Shown: one piece after another, positions 24,021 through 34,804 of the stretch | Layout of the letters: each line of letters opens with the position of its first letter | Numbering within the stretch: position 1 is the stretch's first letter | Source of the DNA: Serratia microhaemolytica | Lineage (GTDB): Bacteria > Pseudomonadota > Gammaproteobacteria > Enterobacterales > Enterobacteriaceae | Direction: 5' to 3' | DNA length: 63,446 bases | NCBI RefSeq assembly: GCF_004011885.1 | Contig: NZ_SBEF01000019.1 | Span: forward strand, 1-63,446 | The notes under the pieces: model-generated | Seen by the model: only the letters and a program-made list of their open reading frames with translations | What the model was told of the DNA's origin: nothing | Database searches by the model: none | Made by a program: the position numbers and the translations under genes

Positions 24021-24439
24021 TTCGTCCCCTCGCGCATGATGATTTGTGTTGCTTCAATGTGGTGTTGCTGGAAAAACGCCAGCAGTTTGATCAACTTCTC
24101 AACGTGTGCAGTGTTATCACTGGCAACCACGATCGCTGATCGCGTCGGCGACTGAATGGCATCGAGCAGTGCAGCGGAGAAACTATGCCAATGCTCAAAC
24201 AGGTGATCTTGTAGTCCCCAGAGATCACCGTCGGCAGGAATACTGACGGTCACTACTGCCGAAGGCGAGGTAGTTAACTGGCTAGTTGCAGTTGCTTCAG
24301 GAATGGAAACCGGCAACATTTGCAGGCGAATATTGGTACTGAGTAGTAAAAACACCATCACAATAAAGATGATATCCAGTAATGCTGTGAGATCGAGCAT
24401 TGGTGATTTTAGGCTGGAAGTGCGGTAACGAATATTCAT
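24017..24439 (-). CDS. exbD: Biopolymer transport protein ExbD
   Basis: Component of the TonB energising complex, with one membrane segment and a periplasmic domain. The start chosen is ATG 24437-24439 (MNIRYRTSSLKSPMLDLTAL), which has AGGAA upstream and overlaps exbB by ATGA; seven upstream codons are also open. The essential membrane Asp is in MLDLTALLDIIFIVMVFLL. The 140-aa length is normal. Confidence 0.93.
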   Translation of the reverse strand: MNIRYRTSSLKSPMLDLTALLDIIFIVMVFLLLSTNIRLQMLPVSIPEATATSQLTTSPSAVVTVSIPADGDLWGLQDHLFEHWHSFSAALLDAIQSPTRSAIVVASDNTAHVEKLIKLLAFFQQHHIEATQIIMREGTK

Positions 24440-25146
24440 GGTTGAGTTCCTGGCGTGCATGGATCGCAGTGAGGGATAGATCGAGATCCCTGGTGTTGTG
24501 CAGCCTGTTCACTCGGCAAGCCAGCAAGCGATAAGTTGAACTGATTGAGATGTGATGCCAAAACGTCCAGTTGGTGCTGAGCCCACAGGCTGAAGAGTTG
24601 TGCACTCGCAATAGCGGGTAGCGCAATCAATAATCCGGCAGCGGTAGTCGCCATCGCCAACCCTAATCCGGCTGCCAGTTGACCAGGCGTGACAGCGGAC
24701 TGGCTAACTGAAAGACGGTCAAACATCTCAATTAACCCCAGCACGGTACCCAGTAGCCCAAGCAGTGGAGCCAGTACTCCAATCAGTTGTAGCAGTTGGC
24801 TGCCAGAGAAAAACTGGCGGCGTTTTTTTTCTAACCACAAATTGACAGCCTCTTCGCGCAGTGTTTTATCAACCTGACGATAAGAGATCAGCAGACAAAT
24901 TCCGTTAATCAGCGGGTGACGGTGAGGGTGGTACTGCTGTAGATAGTTGAGCAGGTAGTGCTCATCCTGCCAGTTTCGCAGAGAGAGAATACCGCGTGCT
25001 GCTTTTGCTGATCCGGAATGATGGAGGCTAAAAAATAACAGCCGTTCGACAATCAGGGTCAGCATCAACAGCGAAAGCAGGGTGAGTGGCCAACGCATCA
25101 TACCCAACTGGCTATAGATATTGAGAAAAAATTCATTAAATGACAT
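24436..25146 (-). CDS. exbB: Biopolymer transport protein ExbB (MotA/TolQ/ExbB family)
   Basis: Forms the proton channel of the TonB complex with ExbD. The 236-aa protein has three membrane segments; the conserved proton-channel region GVLAPLLGLLGTVLGLIEMF and ATTAAGLLIALPAIA mark the family. ATG 25144-25146 is used because AAGGAG lies five bases upstream; a GTG two codons earlier is less likely. The C terminus, after about residue 205, is hydrophilic and unlike the E. coli housekeeping ExbB, which fits a heme-locus-specific copy. Confidence 0.93.
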   Translation of the reverse strand: MSFNEFFLNIYSQLGMMRWPLTLLSLLMLTLIVERLLFFSLHHSGSAKAARGILSLRNWQDEHYLLNYLQQYHPHRHPLINGICLLISYRQVDKTLREEAVNLWLEKKRRQFFSGSQLLQLIGVLAPLLGLLGTVLGLIEMFDRLSVSQSAVTPGQLAAGLGLAMATTAAGLLIALPAIASAQLFSLWAQHQLDVLASHLNQFNLSLAGLPSEQAAQHQGSRSIPHCDPCTPGTQP

Positions 25147-25160
25147 AACCACTCCTTTTC

Positions 25161-25925
25161 TTAATTCAGGGAAAAACGGACAGGTACTTTTAACTGTGCG
25201 GCGATCGGTTGCCCATTGGCACGCTGCTCCTTGAACTGCCAGCGCTGTACTGCCGCCAATGCTGCACTGTCGAGCAGGCTGAAACCGGAACTTCGTGCGA
25301 TGGCAGAGTTAAGCTGTATGCCGTTTTCATCCAGCCAAATCTCGACAATCACAGTACCTTGTTGTCGTAGACGTTTTGCGGCAACGGGGTAATCCGGTGG
25401 TGTGGGCGGCACTTTAAACTGTGCTTTTTCTACCACTATCGAGCGCATCACAGCTTCCGAACGGTGTTGAGTGTTGGGTAATGCCTGCCCTGGCGTCGTG
25501 TTATTGATGTGATGTTTCTGGTGCGCGGCATCACCAACGCGTTCCTTTTTCTGGGAAGAGCGGGATTGCTGTACTGACGAAGTTGTACGCTTCGCGTTTT
25601 CAACCGGGCCTGTACTCGATGGTGCTTTGTGGCTGCTCTGTTGTTGCATTGACTTCTGTTTTAACCGTGAAGCACTAGCTTCTGATGGCGCTTCGGTTAC
25701 TGGCTGCGGTGAGGCAAACGTTGTTTCTGCGCTCGGCATGGTTAAAAAATGCATGGCTATTGGCAGCGTAGTGATGGCAGGCACTCGCAACGGTTCGGCA
25801 ATGAGATGTGAGGATGTTGCCGCGTGATAGCGGGTGAACCATAACAGCAACACCCCATGTATCAAGCTCGAACCCAGTAAGCAAATTAAATATCGAGACC
25901 ACTCCCGACGATAAAGCAGAGACAA
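25161..25925 (-). CDS. tonB: TonB energy transducer of the heme locus
   Basis: Periplasm-spanning protein that passes proton-motive energy from ExbBD to outer-membrane receptors. I place the start at TTG 25923-25925, five bases after AGGAGG; alternatives are GTG 25931, with the Shine-Dalgarno too close, and ATG 26006. One membrane anchor (RYLICLLGSSLIHGVLLLWF) with the Ser-His pair is followed by a Ser/Gln/Lys-rich spacer that is less proline-rich than in E. coli TonB, and a C-terminal domain with PDYPVAAKRLRQQGTV. It is first in the leftward operon and is probably devoted to heme uptake. Confidence 0.88.
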   Translation of the reverse strand: MSLLYRREWSRYLICLLGSSLIHGVLLLWFTRYHAATSSHLIAEPLRVPAITTLPIAMHFLTMPSAETTFASPQPVTEAPSEASASRLKQKSMQQQSSHKAPSSTGPVENAKRTTSSVQQSRSSQKKERVGDAAHQKHHINNTTPGQALPNTQHRSEAVMRSIVVEKAQFKVPPTPPDYPVAAKRLRQQGTVIVEIWLDENGIQLNSAIARSSGFSLLDSAALAAVQRWQFKEQRANGQPIAAQLKVPVRFSLN

Positions 25926-26043
25926 ATTCACCTCCTGGATAGCGAAACTGAAATATCTACTGGCTAACCTGCAAAGTTGCACGTGCTTTATGTTGTCGAC
26001 ATGCATTCAGGTAAGCCTTATTGGCACATAATTGCAATCATCT

Positions 26044-26070
26044 TAATGCAAATAATTATCATTTGCATTA
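26044..26070. promoter_or_regulatory. Fur-box-like operator between tonB and hutX
   Basis: TAATGCAAAT (26044-26053) and ATTTGCATTA (26061-26070) form a perfect inverted repeat around AATTATC; the core GCAAATAATTATCATTTGC resembles the 19-bp Fur consensus at many positions. It sits between the divergent heme operons, so iron-bound Fur could repress both. A possible hutX -35 (TTGCAT, 26063-26068) lies inside it. Confidence 0.72.
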
Positions 26071-26131
26071 AATTATTTTTGTCATAAGATAGCGCCCAGT
26101 TAAGCAACAACAGCATATAAGGAGCGGTGTT

Positions 26132-26677
26132 ATGGCGAATACCTACGATCACTCGATACGGGCTGCTGAGAGAGCAGTGAAGATAAAACGTAAGGTCGAG
26201 CAGATGTTGATAACCGATGCCAACACTCCGGTGAGTGTGATGGCACAACAGTTAGGCGTGAGTGAGGCAATTTTCACCGGTTGTTTACCGGCAGAGATGG
26301 CCAAATTTACATCGGGCTTACATACCGAAACGGTTTTAGCCGCGCTGCCTGCATGGGGCAACGTCACCACCATTATTGCCAATCAAGGCTCATTGTTTGA
26401 AGTAAAGGCGGATTTTCCACCAGGAAAAATGGCCAATGGTTTTTACAACTTAACAGGAGAACAAGGGCAACTTACCGGACATTTACGTCTAGACCGAATC
26501 AGTGAGATTGCTTTTGTCTGCAAACCTTTTCGTCATATGAGCAGTTGTTACATCGCTTTTTTTACTGCTCGAGGAGAATGCGTATTTAAGGTTTATTTGG
26601 GGCGTGATAAACAGCGCCAATTGTTTCCTCAGCAGGTAGTCCAATTCCAACAACTGCAACAGGAGCTATGCCGATGA
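26132..26677 (+). CDS. hutX: Heme utilisation cytosolic carrier protein HutX/HugX
   Basis: Cytoplasmic heme-binding protein of the HutX/HugX/ChuX group, thought to deliver heme to the degrading enzyme. The 181-aa sequence has an N-terminal helical MAQQLGVSEAIFTGCLPAEM segment that recalls helix-turn-helix-like starts of this family, then GNVTTIIANQGSLFEVKADFP and a C-terminal CYIAFFTARGECVFKVYLGRD. AAGGAG lies upstream. It overlaps hutZ by ATGA. Confidence 0.88.
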   Translation: MANTYDHSIRAAERAVKIKRKVEQMLITDANTPVSVMAQQLGVSEAIFTGCLPAEMAKFTSGLHTETVLAALPAWGNVTTIIANQGSLFEVKADFPPGKMANGFYNLTGEQGQLTGHLRLDRISEIAFVCKPFRHMSSCYIAFFTARGECVFKVYLGRDKQRQLFPQQVVQFQQLQQELCR

Positions 26678-27207
26678 TTAATAAGACTCTACAACTACAG
26701 CAGCGTATTAGCCAAGAGATCTGCGCGTTTCGGGGCACTCGCCGCTCGCTCGAACTTGCCAGCATAGACAGTCATGGTATGCCTCATGCGAGTTGCACCC
26801 CTTTTGTCTATCAGGATGGCAGTTACTACATCTTAATCAGTGAGTTGGCAATACATGGTCAGAACCTGAAATATAACAGCCATGTTGGCATCTTGTTGCT
26901 GGATGATGAAGCAGACACCCAGGATATCTTCGCACGTCGTCGCCTCACCTATACCGCAATTGCTCAGCCGATTGAGCGGCAGAGTGACACTTGGCAAGTT
27001 GTGTTATCGGCATTACAAGCGCGAGCTGGTCAAACAGTTGCCATGTTAAGCACACTGGCAGACTTCAAACTGTATCGATTACAACCAATCACTGGGCGCT
27101 ACGTCAAAGGTTTTGGTAAAGCGTATCAAATTGATGAAAAAGAGTTTCCTGGCATCACACCACTGGATGAAAGCAACATCAAAGGACATAGCCCACGAGT
27201 GAGTTAA
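26674..27207 (+). CDS. hutZ: Heme-degrading oxygenase HutZ/HugZ
   Basis: FMN-binding split-barrel protein that binds and cleaves heme, releasing iron. ATG 26674 is preferred because it has AGGAG at eight bases and an ATGA overlap with hutX; an ATG two codons earlier (26668) is open. Visible motifs are TRRSLELASIDSHGMPHASCTPFV, with residues at the barrel start, HVGILLLDDEA, and the C-terminal RYVKGFGKAYQI, which supplies heme-contacting residues. The 177 aa matches the family. Confidence 0.92.
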   Translation: MINKTLQLQQRISQEICAFRGTRRSLELASIDSHGMPHASCTPFVYQDGSYYILISELAIHGQNLKYNSHVGILLLDDEADTQDIFARRRLTYTAIAQPIERQSDTWQVVLSALQARAGQTVAMLSTLADFKLYRLQPITGRYVKGFGKAYQIDEKEFPGITPLDESNIKGHSPRVS

Positions 27208-27238
27208 GTTACCGAGTTGGTGCATAACCATTTGACTG

Positions 27239-27260
27239 GCAAGCGGAAAGGGCCGCTTGC
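27239..27260 (+). promoter_or_regulatory. Intercistronic hairpin between hutZ and the receptor gene
   Basis: GCAAGCGG (27239-27246) pairs with CCGCTTGC (27253-27260). There is no T tract, so an RNA processing, stabilising or attenuating structure is more likely than a terminator. Confidence 0.45.
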
Positions 27261-27286
27261 TATACAGGTGTAAAGAGGAACGCAGC

Positions 27287-29479
27287 GTGTTGAACTATCG
27301 ATCACATCTCTATTATTACGGGCTACTGTTTGGCAGTACCTTATCGACTAACACTCTCGCTAATGAAGAGTATTACCTTGATGAAGTGGTGGTTTCTGCG
27401 ACACGCAGCGAACAGCGCGCACGCGATGTTGCGGGATCTCTCACTCAAATAGATGCCGAGACACTGAAACAAGCCATGGCTCAGGATCTGAAACAAGCGC
27501 TTAGTGATGAACCTGGTGTCAGTCTCTCTGGTACTGGTCGCTTTGGTCTATCAGGGGTAACCATCCGTGGACGCAGCGAAAACTATGTCAAAACTTTGGT
27601 AGATGGAATGCAACTGCCTAGCAGTTACAATCCGGGCGCTGACACAATGCGAAAGTATAACAATACGATAGAGCTTGATACCCTGGCGGTAATAGAAGTG
27701 AATAAAGGGCCAATCTCTAGCTTATATGGTAGTGATGCTCTCGCAGGAGCAGTGATTTTACGGACTAAAGATCCAGTAGATTTACTGGCTGAAGGGAACA
27801 GTCAGCATCTGGGATTAAACAGTAGTTACAGTAGCCTCGACAACAGTTTTAAAAACAGCATCGAACTGGCCAAACGTAGCGGCGATCTGGAAACGTTAGT
27901 GATCTACACCTATCGCAATGGAAGTGAACAGCAGACTCACAGTCATGCGGGGGGTATCGGGCCAGATCGTGCCAGTGCTGATCCGCTCGACTACCGCAGT
28001 CACAACGGGTTGATAAAATTCTACTACCAACTCAATTCGCAACACCGCGTTGGTGTCACGCTAGAACATTTTCAGCGTACACAACGGATTGAACGATTGT
28101 CACAGCAGGGCAGTAGGCTTGATTTGGCTAATTTAAGCTACCGCTATCGAGATGTCAGCGCCGAAGATAGCGACACACGCAGTCGGCTCAGCCTAGTTCA
28201 CCATTGGCAAGCGGACAGTATGTTGTTTGACAACATCAAGTGGCAAGCAGGTTACCTGAGCAGTAGATCACAGCATGACAATTATGATCAGCTCGATAAA
28301 TTGAGGCAGGAAGTGTTATTGAGCAGCGAGGCACGAAATCGGCGACGCACTGGGGAAGACAGATCTTGGCAAACCGAACTGCAACTGGGCAAACGACAGT
28401 TCACTCAGTTGGGTTCACAGCAATTCGTCTATGGTGCCAGCTATACCCACAACCAATTTTCTCTAGACTATAAGGATATTCATATGGATACAGGAGAAAC
28501 TCAAGCCAGGATGGCGGAAGTGCCGTCAGCCAGCTCACAACAGTGGGGGCTATTTTTTCAGCATCAGCAAGGGCTATTGGATGAAAAATTGTTGCTGACA
28601 GCGGCACTACGTTATGACCAATATCAAGCAATGCCCGAAGCCAGTAGCGGTTATTCGAACGCAGAGGATGCTGCGCTGACAGCACGTTTAGCGGCACTGT
28701 ATCACTGGAATGATCACATCAGCTATTACGGGCAACTTAGCCAGGGATTCAAAGCACCCACGATACAGGATCGTTACTATACCTATCAGATCGGGTCAGT
28801 ACTGGAACCGAACCCAAACCTACAGGCAGAGCAAAACCTGGCTTATGAAATCGGCTGGAAATACCACAGCAATACCACAAAAGTCGCCCTCGCGGCTTAC
28901 TATAACGATTACCGAAATTTTATTGAGGATCGCCTGCTATATCCGGCCGATCCGCGTCATAACGGCAAAGATGTCTGGACCAAGGTGAACATCGCACGTG
29001 CGCAAATTTATGGTGCGGAATTGAAGATCAATTGGCAACTGGCAGCATTACTCGGTGTGCCGACTGGCTTCAATAGCGTGCTGAGCTTAAGTTACAGCGC
29101 GGGCAAAGATCGAAACAGTGGTCAGGCGATTGATAGTGTATCACCGCTAAAAGGCGTTGCTCGACTGGCATATGATGCCCCGAATGGCTTATTTGGTAGT
29201 GCGGTGACGCTGACTGCGGTAGCGACTAAATCCGGCAATGACTGGAGCCACGCTAATCAGATCGACAATGCAGATGCACCAGGTTACCGCACAATTGATC
29301 TCACCGCTTATTATCAGCCATCGGCACATTGGCAACTGCGTGCGGGAGTATTCAATCTGACCGACAGACGTTATTGGGACTATATCGATTTGGTTGGTGT
29401 TGACCGGCAGGATGCCAGCCTACAGCGGCGCACTCAACCTGGGCGTAATTGGCAGTTGGCTCTGAGCTACCGCTTTTAA
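27287..29479 (+). CDS. TonB-dependent hemoglobin/heme receptor
   Basis: Outer-membrane gated barrel that takes up heme or hemoglobin. I use GTG 27287, with AAGAGGA upstream; the frame is open from TTG 27257. A signal peptide ends near NTLA, then the TonB box-like YYLDEVVVSATR. The plug domain carries GRFGLSGVTIRGRSENYVK and GPISSLYGSDALAGAVI. The barrel has the heme-receptor segments FKAPTIQDRYY and NPNLQAEQNLAYEIGWKY (FRAP and NPNL boxes), and the last strand ends in Phe. It belongs to the HmuR/HugA/HutA group. Confidence 0.93.
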   Translation: MLNYRSHLYYYGLLFGSTLSTNTLANEEYYLDEVVVSATRSEQRARDVAGSLTQIDAETLKQAMAQDLKQALSDEPGVSLSGTGRFGLSGVTIRGRSENYVKTLVDGMQLPSSYNPGADTMRKYNNTIELDTLAVIEVNKGPISSLYGSDALAGAVILRTKDPVDLLAEGNSQHLGLNSSYSSLDNSFKNSIELAKRSGDLETLVIYTYRNGSEQQTHSHAGGIGPDRASADPLDYRSHNGLIKFYYQLNSQHRVGVTLEHFQRTQRIERLSQQGSRLDLANLSYRYRDVSAEDSDTRSRLSLVHHWQADSMLFDNIKWQAGYLSSRSQHDNYDQLDKLRQEVLLSSEARNRRRTGEDRSWQTELQLGKRQFTQLGSQQFVYGASYTHNQFSLDYKDIHMDTGETQARMAEVPSASSQQWGLFFQHQQGLLDEKLLLTAALRYDQYQAMPEASSGYSNAEDAALTARLAALYHWNDHISYYGQLSQGFKAPTIQDRYYTYQIGSVLEPNPNLQAEQNLAYEIGWKYHSNTTKVALAAYYNDYRNFIEDRLLYPADPRHNGKDVWTKVNIARAQIYGAELKINWQLAALLGVPTGFNSVLSLSYSAGKDRNSGQAIDSVSPLKGVARLAYDAPNGLFGSAVTLTAVATKSGNDWSHANQIDNADAPGYRTIDLTAYYQPSAHWQLRAGVFNLTDRRYWDYIDLVGVDRQDASLQRRTQPGRNWQLALSYRF

Positions 29480-29926
29480 CCAACAGATTGGTACATATGT
29501 TTAGTTTAGATAAAAATAAACTCTGCCGTCGACAGTGTCGAAAATCGGTAAATTGTGCTATTGATTAATGAGTGAAAAATGAGTGGAGTTAGCGTTACGC
29601 TTAGCGCCAAATCCAATATCCTCAATCGGATTGGCGCTTAATCGGTGAACGCCACTGTTTACCCTGACTGATTAACACACCACACAGTCAGCGTTATTTT
29701 AGTTGCCACTTTATTCGCTGTTTTGTCTTAAGGCAGTACGGGTAATAGTGACATACTGCGTACGTATTCTGTTTTTTGTGCGCGACCTGTGCCCAGGCTG
29801 GCTATGACAATTACCTCTACTGGGATAGGTTCTAAGTGTAAGTTTACTAGTGACAAAAAGCTTACTGTTGACGATAATCCCGTGCTTGATGATGACAACC
29901 GAATACCAATGAACCGTAGAGCGACG
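29480..29926. other. Intergenic region after the heme receptor
   Basis: 447 nt. At 29603-29638 an AGCGCCAA / TTGGCGCT stem, extended by TCC/GGA, may end the receptor transcript, though without a T run. No further gene is seen; the frame of the next gene is open back to 29789 but that part does not look like protein. Confidence 0.45.
29603..29638 (+). terminator. Possible terminator hairpin of the heme receptor transcript
   Basis: AGCGCCAA (29603-29610) pairs with TTGGCGCT (29631-29638), with inner TCC/GGA pairing. It is 124 nt after the stop codon and lacks a strong T tract. Confidence 0.4.
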
Positions 29927-30967
29927 ATGAAAAAACAACCGAAGAGATTTTACACAGCCTCATTGCCACTGATGACTTTTTTAGCGCCTGTGTTCCTTTG
30001 CTCCCCCGTGTTGAATGCTGCTGTCTATCCACCTGGCTTTGCCCTGCAAATTAAGGGGGACACGCCACCTTCTTATCATCCGGTTGATATGTATGATCAT
30101 GGCGTGATGTTTATTAACGGTGATGGTGTCCCGCAAGACTTACAGCGAGGCAGGCACTGGATATTACGTGCCGCACAGCTTGGTTATCCGTTGGCGCAAT
30201 ACAGTTTGGGTATGATTTTTCAGCAAGGCGTTGGGATAGAGCCGAATGTTGACTGTGCGCGGCAATGGTTTCTGTTGGCCTCTCAGGCGCAGGACGAGAT
30301 AGGCTATCAGGCAAAACAAGCGATAGCAGCATTGGATGTGGAACTATTAAAAAGCGGCAAACAGCGCCCCAAAATTTATCGTCCGCCAACACAGCAAGAG
30401 TGTGGGCAACTGCAACTTATCGATCCGGTGCAAGAGCAAGCCACTGCTGGCACAACACCGGACATTAAGTTACCCGACATCTCAGCAACTCGCCCGGTGT
30501 TGCCAATGCGTAACACACCCAGCACGCCATCCCCGCTCATCGCCAAAGAGGATATGCCTAAGCCGACAACGCCCGAGTTAACAAAACCGCCAGCCAGCAG
30601 CTCAGCACCGCTGACAGTGGCTGGTTCAGTGACGCAGAGCCCCCCGCTTGCTACGGCGCATAACCTGGGGGGTGAACTGCGAACTGCGCCCAAATCGCAT
30701 TATACGCTACAACTTGCGGCTTCGCGTGAGGCTGATGACCTAGAACAGATTGCAGAGCAGTATGCGTTAGGTAATTATCTGGTTTACCAGACTGAGCGTA
30801 ACGGACAGCAATGGTTTGTGTTAGTCTATGGCCAGTTTAAAAACAACAATGATGCCAAGCAGGGTGTTCGTTCGCTGCCAGAACCGCTGCAAGCAAAATC
30901 GCCCTGGGCGCGTCGGTTGTCACAAGTTCAGCAGGAGTTACAGGCTTCGCCTTCCTCCAGCAATTGA
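29927..30967 (+). CDS. Envelope protein with Sel1-like repeats and a C-terminal SPOR domain
   Basis: A 346-aa predicted secreted protein. I take ATG 29927 (MKKQPKRFYTASLPLMTFLA), because it begins a Sec signal peptide cleaved near LNA; ATG 29909 is an alternative. Residues about 45-130 hold two Sel1-type repeats (YDHGVMFINGDGVPQDLQRG, AQYSLGMIFQQGVGIEPNVD). A long Pro/Thr/Ser-rich linker follows, and the last 80 residues (HYTLQLAASREADDLEQIAE to the end) form a SPOR domain, which binds denuded septal peptidoglycan. A role in division or peptidoglycan remodelling is inferred from the domains only. Confidence 0.75.
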   Translation: MKKQPKRFYTASLPLMTFLAPVFLCSPVLNAAVYPPGFALQIKGDTPPSYHPVDMYDHGVMFINGDGVPQDLQRGRHWILRAAQLGYPLAQYSLGMIFQQGVGIEPNVDCARQWFLLASQAQDEIGYQAKQAIAALDVELLKSGKQRPKIYRPPTQQECGQLQLIDPVQEQATAGTTPDIKLPDISATRPVLPMRNTPSTPSPLIAKEDMPKPTTPELTKPPASSSAPLTVAGSVTQSPPLATAHNLGGELRTAPKSHYTLQLAASREADDLEQIAEQYALGNYLVYQTERNGQQWFVLVYGQFKNNNDAKQGVRSLPEPLQAKSPWARRLSQVQQELQASPSSSN

Positions 30968-30990
30968 TATTTAGCCTTAAGTGCTAAATC

Positions 30991-31041
30991 ATAGCGACAC
31001 TAGGCCGAGTGGCCATTAACCACTCGGCCTAGTGTCGCTAT
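30991..31041. repeat. Perfect 22-bp inverted repeat, 7-nt loop, before trkH
   Basis: Bases 30991-31012 (starting ATAGCGACACTAGG) are the exact reverse complement of 31020-31041; the loop is CCATTAA. It lies 24 nt after the SPOR gene stop and about 65 nt before trkH. The stem is far longer than a usual terminator and no T tract follows. Confidence 0.9.
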
Positions 31042-31105
31042 TGGTACATTCGGGTTAGAAAAAACTTATCAGTTTGCCCAACACGCGCGTAACGCACATA
31101 ACATT

Positions 31106-32566
31106 ATGGTCAATAAAAAACAAACGCTCATCGTCATTAACCTTTGCAGCTTTTTAGTGCTTCTGTATAGCCTGTCCATGCTGCCGCCAATGTTGATTGC
31201 TCTTATCTACAAAGAGAAAAGTCTATTCTCCTTTTTCTATACCTTAATTATTGCCAGTGTAGTGGGGGGGATCTGCTGGCAGGCCTCGCGACAAAAGAAA
31301 GTACAGTTACGCACCCAGGATGGTTTTTTAATCATCGTGCTATTTTGGACTTTTTTTTCCTTGATCAGCGCATTACCACTATGGATTGACAGCACGCTAA
31401 ACATCAGCCTGACCGATGCCCTCTTTGAGGGCGTTTCCGGTATTACCACCACGGGTGCTTCAGTATTGAGTGATCTGAATGTGGTACCGAAATCGATCCT
31501 CTATTATCGTGCTCAGCTCAATTTTATTGGCGGGTTGGGTGTTATCGTATTAGCGGTAGCAATCTTACCGCTGCTTGGCATTGGGGGAGCCAAACTTTAC
31601 CAGTCTGAAATGCCCGGGCCATTTAAAGAAGAGCGCTTAACGCCCCGCTTGGCAGACACAGCGAAAACACTCTGGTCAACTTACATGTTGTTGGCATCGC
31701 TCTGCACCATCTCGTTTCGAGTCGCCGGAATGTCCTGGTTTGATGCGCTTTGTCATTCTCTGTCAACCATATCGCTGGGTGGCTTTTCTACCCACAACGA
31801 GAGTTTGGGCTTCTATAACAGCGCGCCAGTGGAGATGGTTGCCGGTATCTTCTCGATCCTATCAGCGGTCAGCTTTGCACTCTATTTTGCTGCGGCACAG
31901 CGGCGCAGCCTGATGCCGTTATACAGTAATCCAGAGTTACGTTTCTTCCTGCTGATCCTGTTTATTGTGATGGCATTAGCCTGCATTCAGCTAGTCAATT
32001 CAGATCGCTACCCGGTAACCGAAGCATTAGTACACGGTTTTTTATTGACCAGTTCAATGATGACAGATAACGGCTTAGCGACCGGTGACTATGCTCAACT
32101 ACCTGCCAACACGGTGATCCTGCTGTTACTGGCCAGTTTCTTTGGTGGGTGTGTCGGCTCAACCTGTGGTGGTATCAAAGCACTGCGTTTTTTGATCATG
32201 TACAAGCAGAGTCGGCGTGAAATTCATCAAATGCTGCACCCGAATGCGGTACACCTGATCAAAGTCGGCAGCACACCGATACAGGATCGGGTATTGCGCT
32301 CAGTGTGGAGTTTCTTTTTCCTCTATGTTTTCTTCAGCCTATTCTTCATGTGGATGCTGAACGTAATGGGATATGACATGATGACGGCCTTTGGCACCGT
32401 TGCTGCCTGCATTAACAACATGGGGCTGGGATTTGGTGAAACAGCCGCTGGTTTTGGTGGGCTAAGTGGCTCTGCGAAGTGGCTAATGTGTGCAGCGATG
32501 CTATTTGGCCGATTGGAGATCTACCCGATCCTGATCCTCTGCTCACGCACCTTCTGGCGTACCTGA
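31106..32566 (+). CDS. trkH: Potassium uptake protein TrkH
   Basis: Inner-membrane K+ channel subunit of the Trk system; it works with TrkA. The 486-aa protein has four M1-P-M2-like repeats with selectivity-filter loops TTTGASVL, the STISLGGFSTH segment, SSMMTDNGLATGDYAQ and NNMGLGFGET. A cytoplasmic-loop motif FFGGCVGSTCGGIKALRF follows the family. It ends FGRLEIYPILILCSRTFW, as in E. coli TrkH, so it is full length. It is convergent with ligA. Confidence 0.95.
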   Translation: MVNKKQTLIVINLCSFLVLLYSLSMLPPMLIALIYKEKSLFSFFYTLIIASVVGGICWQASRQKKVQLRTQDGFLIIVLFWTFFSLISALPLWIDSTLNISLTDALFEGVSGITTTGASVLSDLNVVPKSILYYRAQLNFIGGLGVIVLAVAILPLLGIGGAKLYQSEMPGPFKEERLTPRLADTAKTLWSTYMLLASLCTISFRVAGMSWFDALCHSLSTISLGGFSTHNESLGFYNSAPVEMVAGIFSILSAVSFALYFAAAQRRSLMPLYSNPELRFFLLILFIVMALACIQLVNSDRYPVTEALVHGFLLTSSMMTDNGLATGDYAQLPANTVILLLLASFFGGCVGSTCGGIKALRFLIMYKQSRREIHQMLHPNAVHLIKVGSTPIQDRVLRSVWSFFFLYVFFSLFFMWMLNVMGYDMMTAFGTVAACINNMGLGFGETAAGFGGLSGSAKWLMCAAMLFGRLEIYPILILCSRTFWRT

Positions 32567-32667
32567 TAGAGTGCTCACCGCCCATAAGTTGTTGCCAGTT
32601 GCAGCAGTCAATTTGGGCGGTAGCGGGATCGGGCATCGATGACACCCGTAACAATGATTGAGGCTGA

Positions 32668-34698
<2,031 letters not shown>

Positions 34699-34705
34699 TT
34701 AAAGA

Positions 34706-34732
34706 GAAAAACCTCCGTTCTGCGGAGGCTTT
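34706..34732 (-). terminator. Intrinsic terminator between zipA and ligA
   Basis: On the minus strand a CCTCCG-CAGAA-CGGAGG stem (34712-34728) is followed by TTTTTCTCTTT. The A-rich flank also gives a T tract on the plus strand, so it could work in both directions. Confidence 0.8.
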
Positions 34733-34804
34733 TCTGGTTAATGGGTGACAGTGGCGCTGGCAAGCGGATATTAGCGTGTTGGCAGCACTGACAGTCGCAC
34801 ACCA

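Noticed and set aside
26149-26382. Minus-strand frame inside hutX and similar frames in ligA, rimO and hisD
   Set aside because: Antisense shadows of strongly conserved genes.
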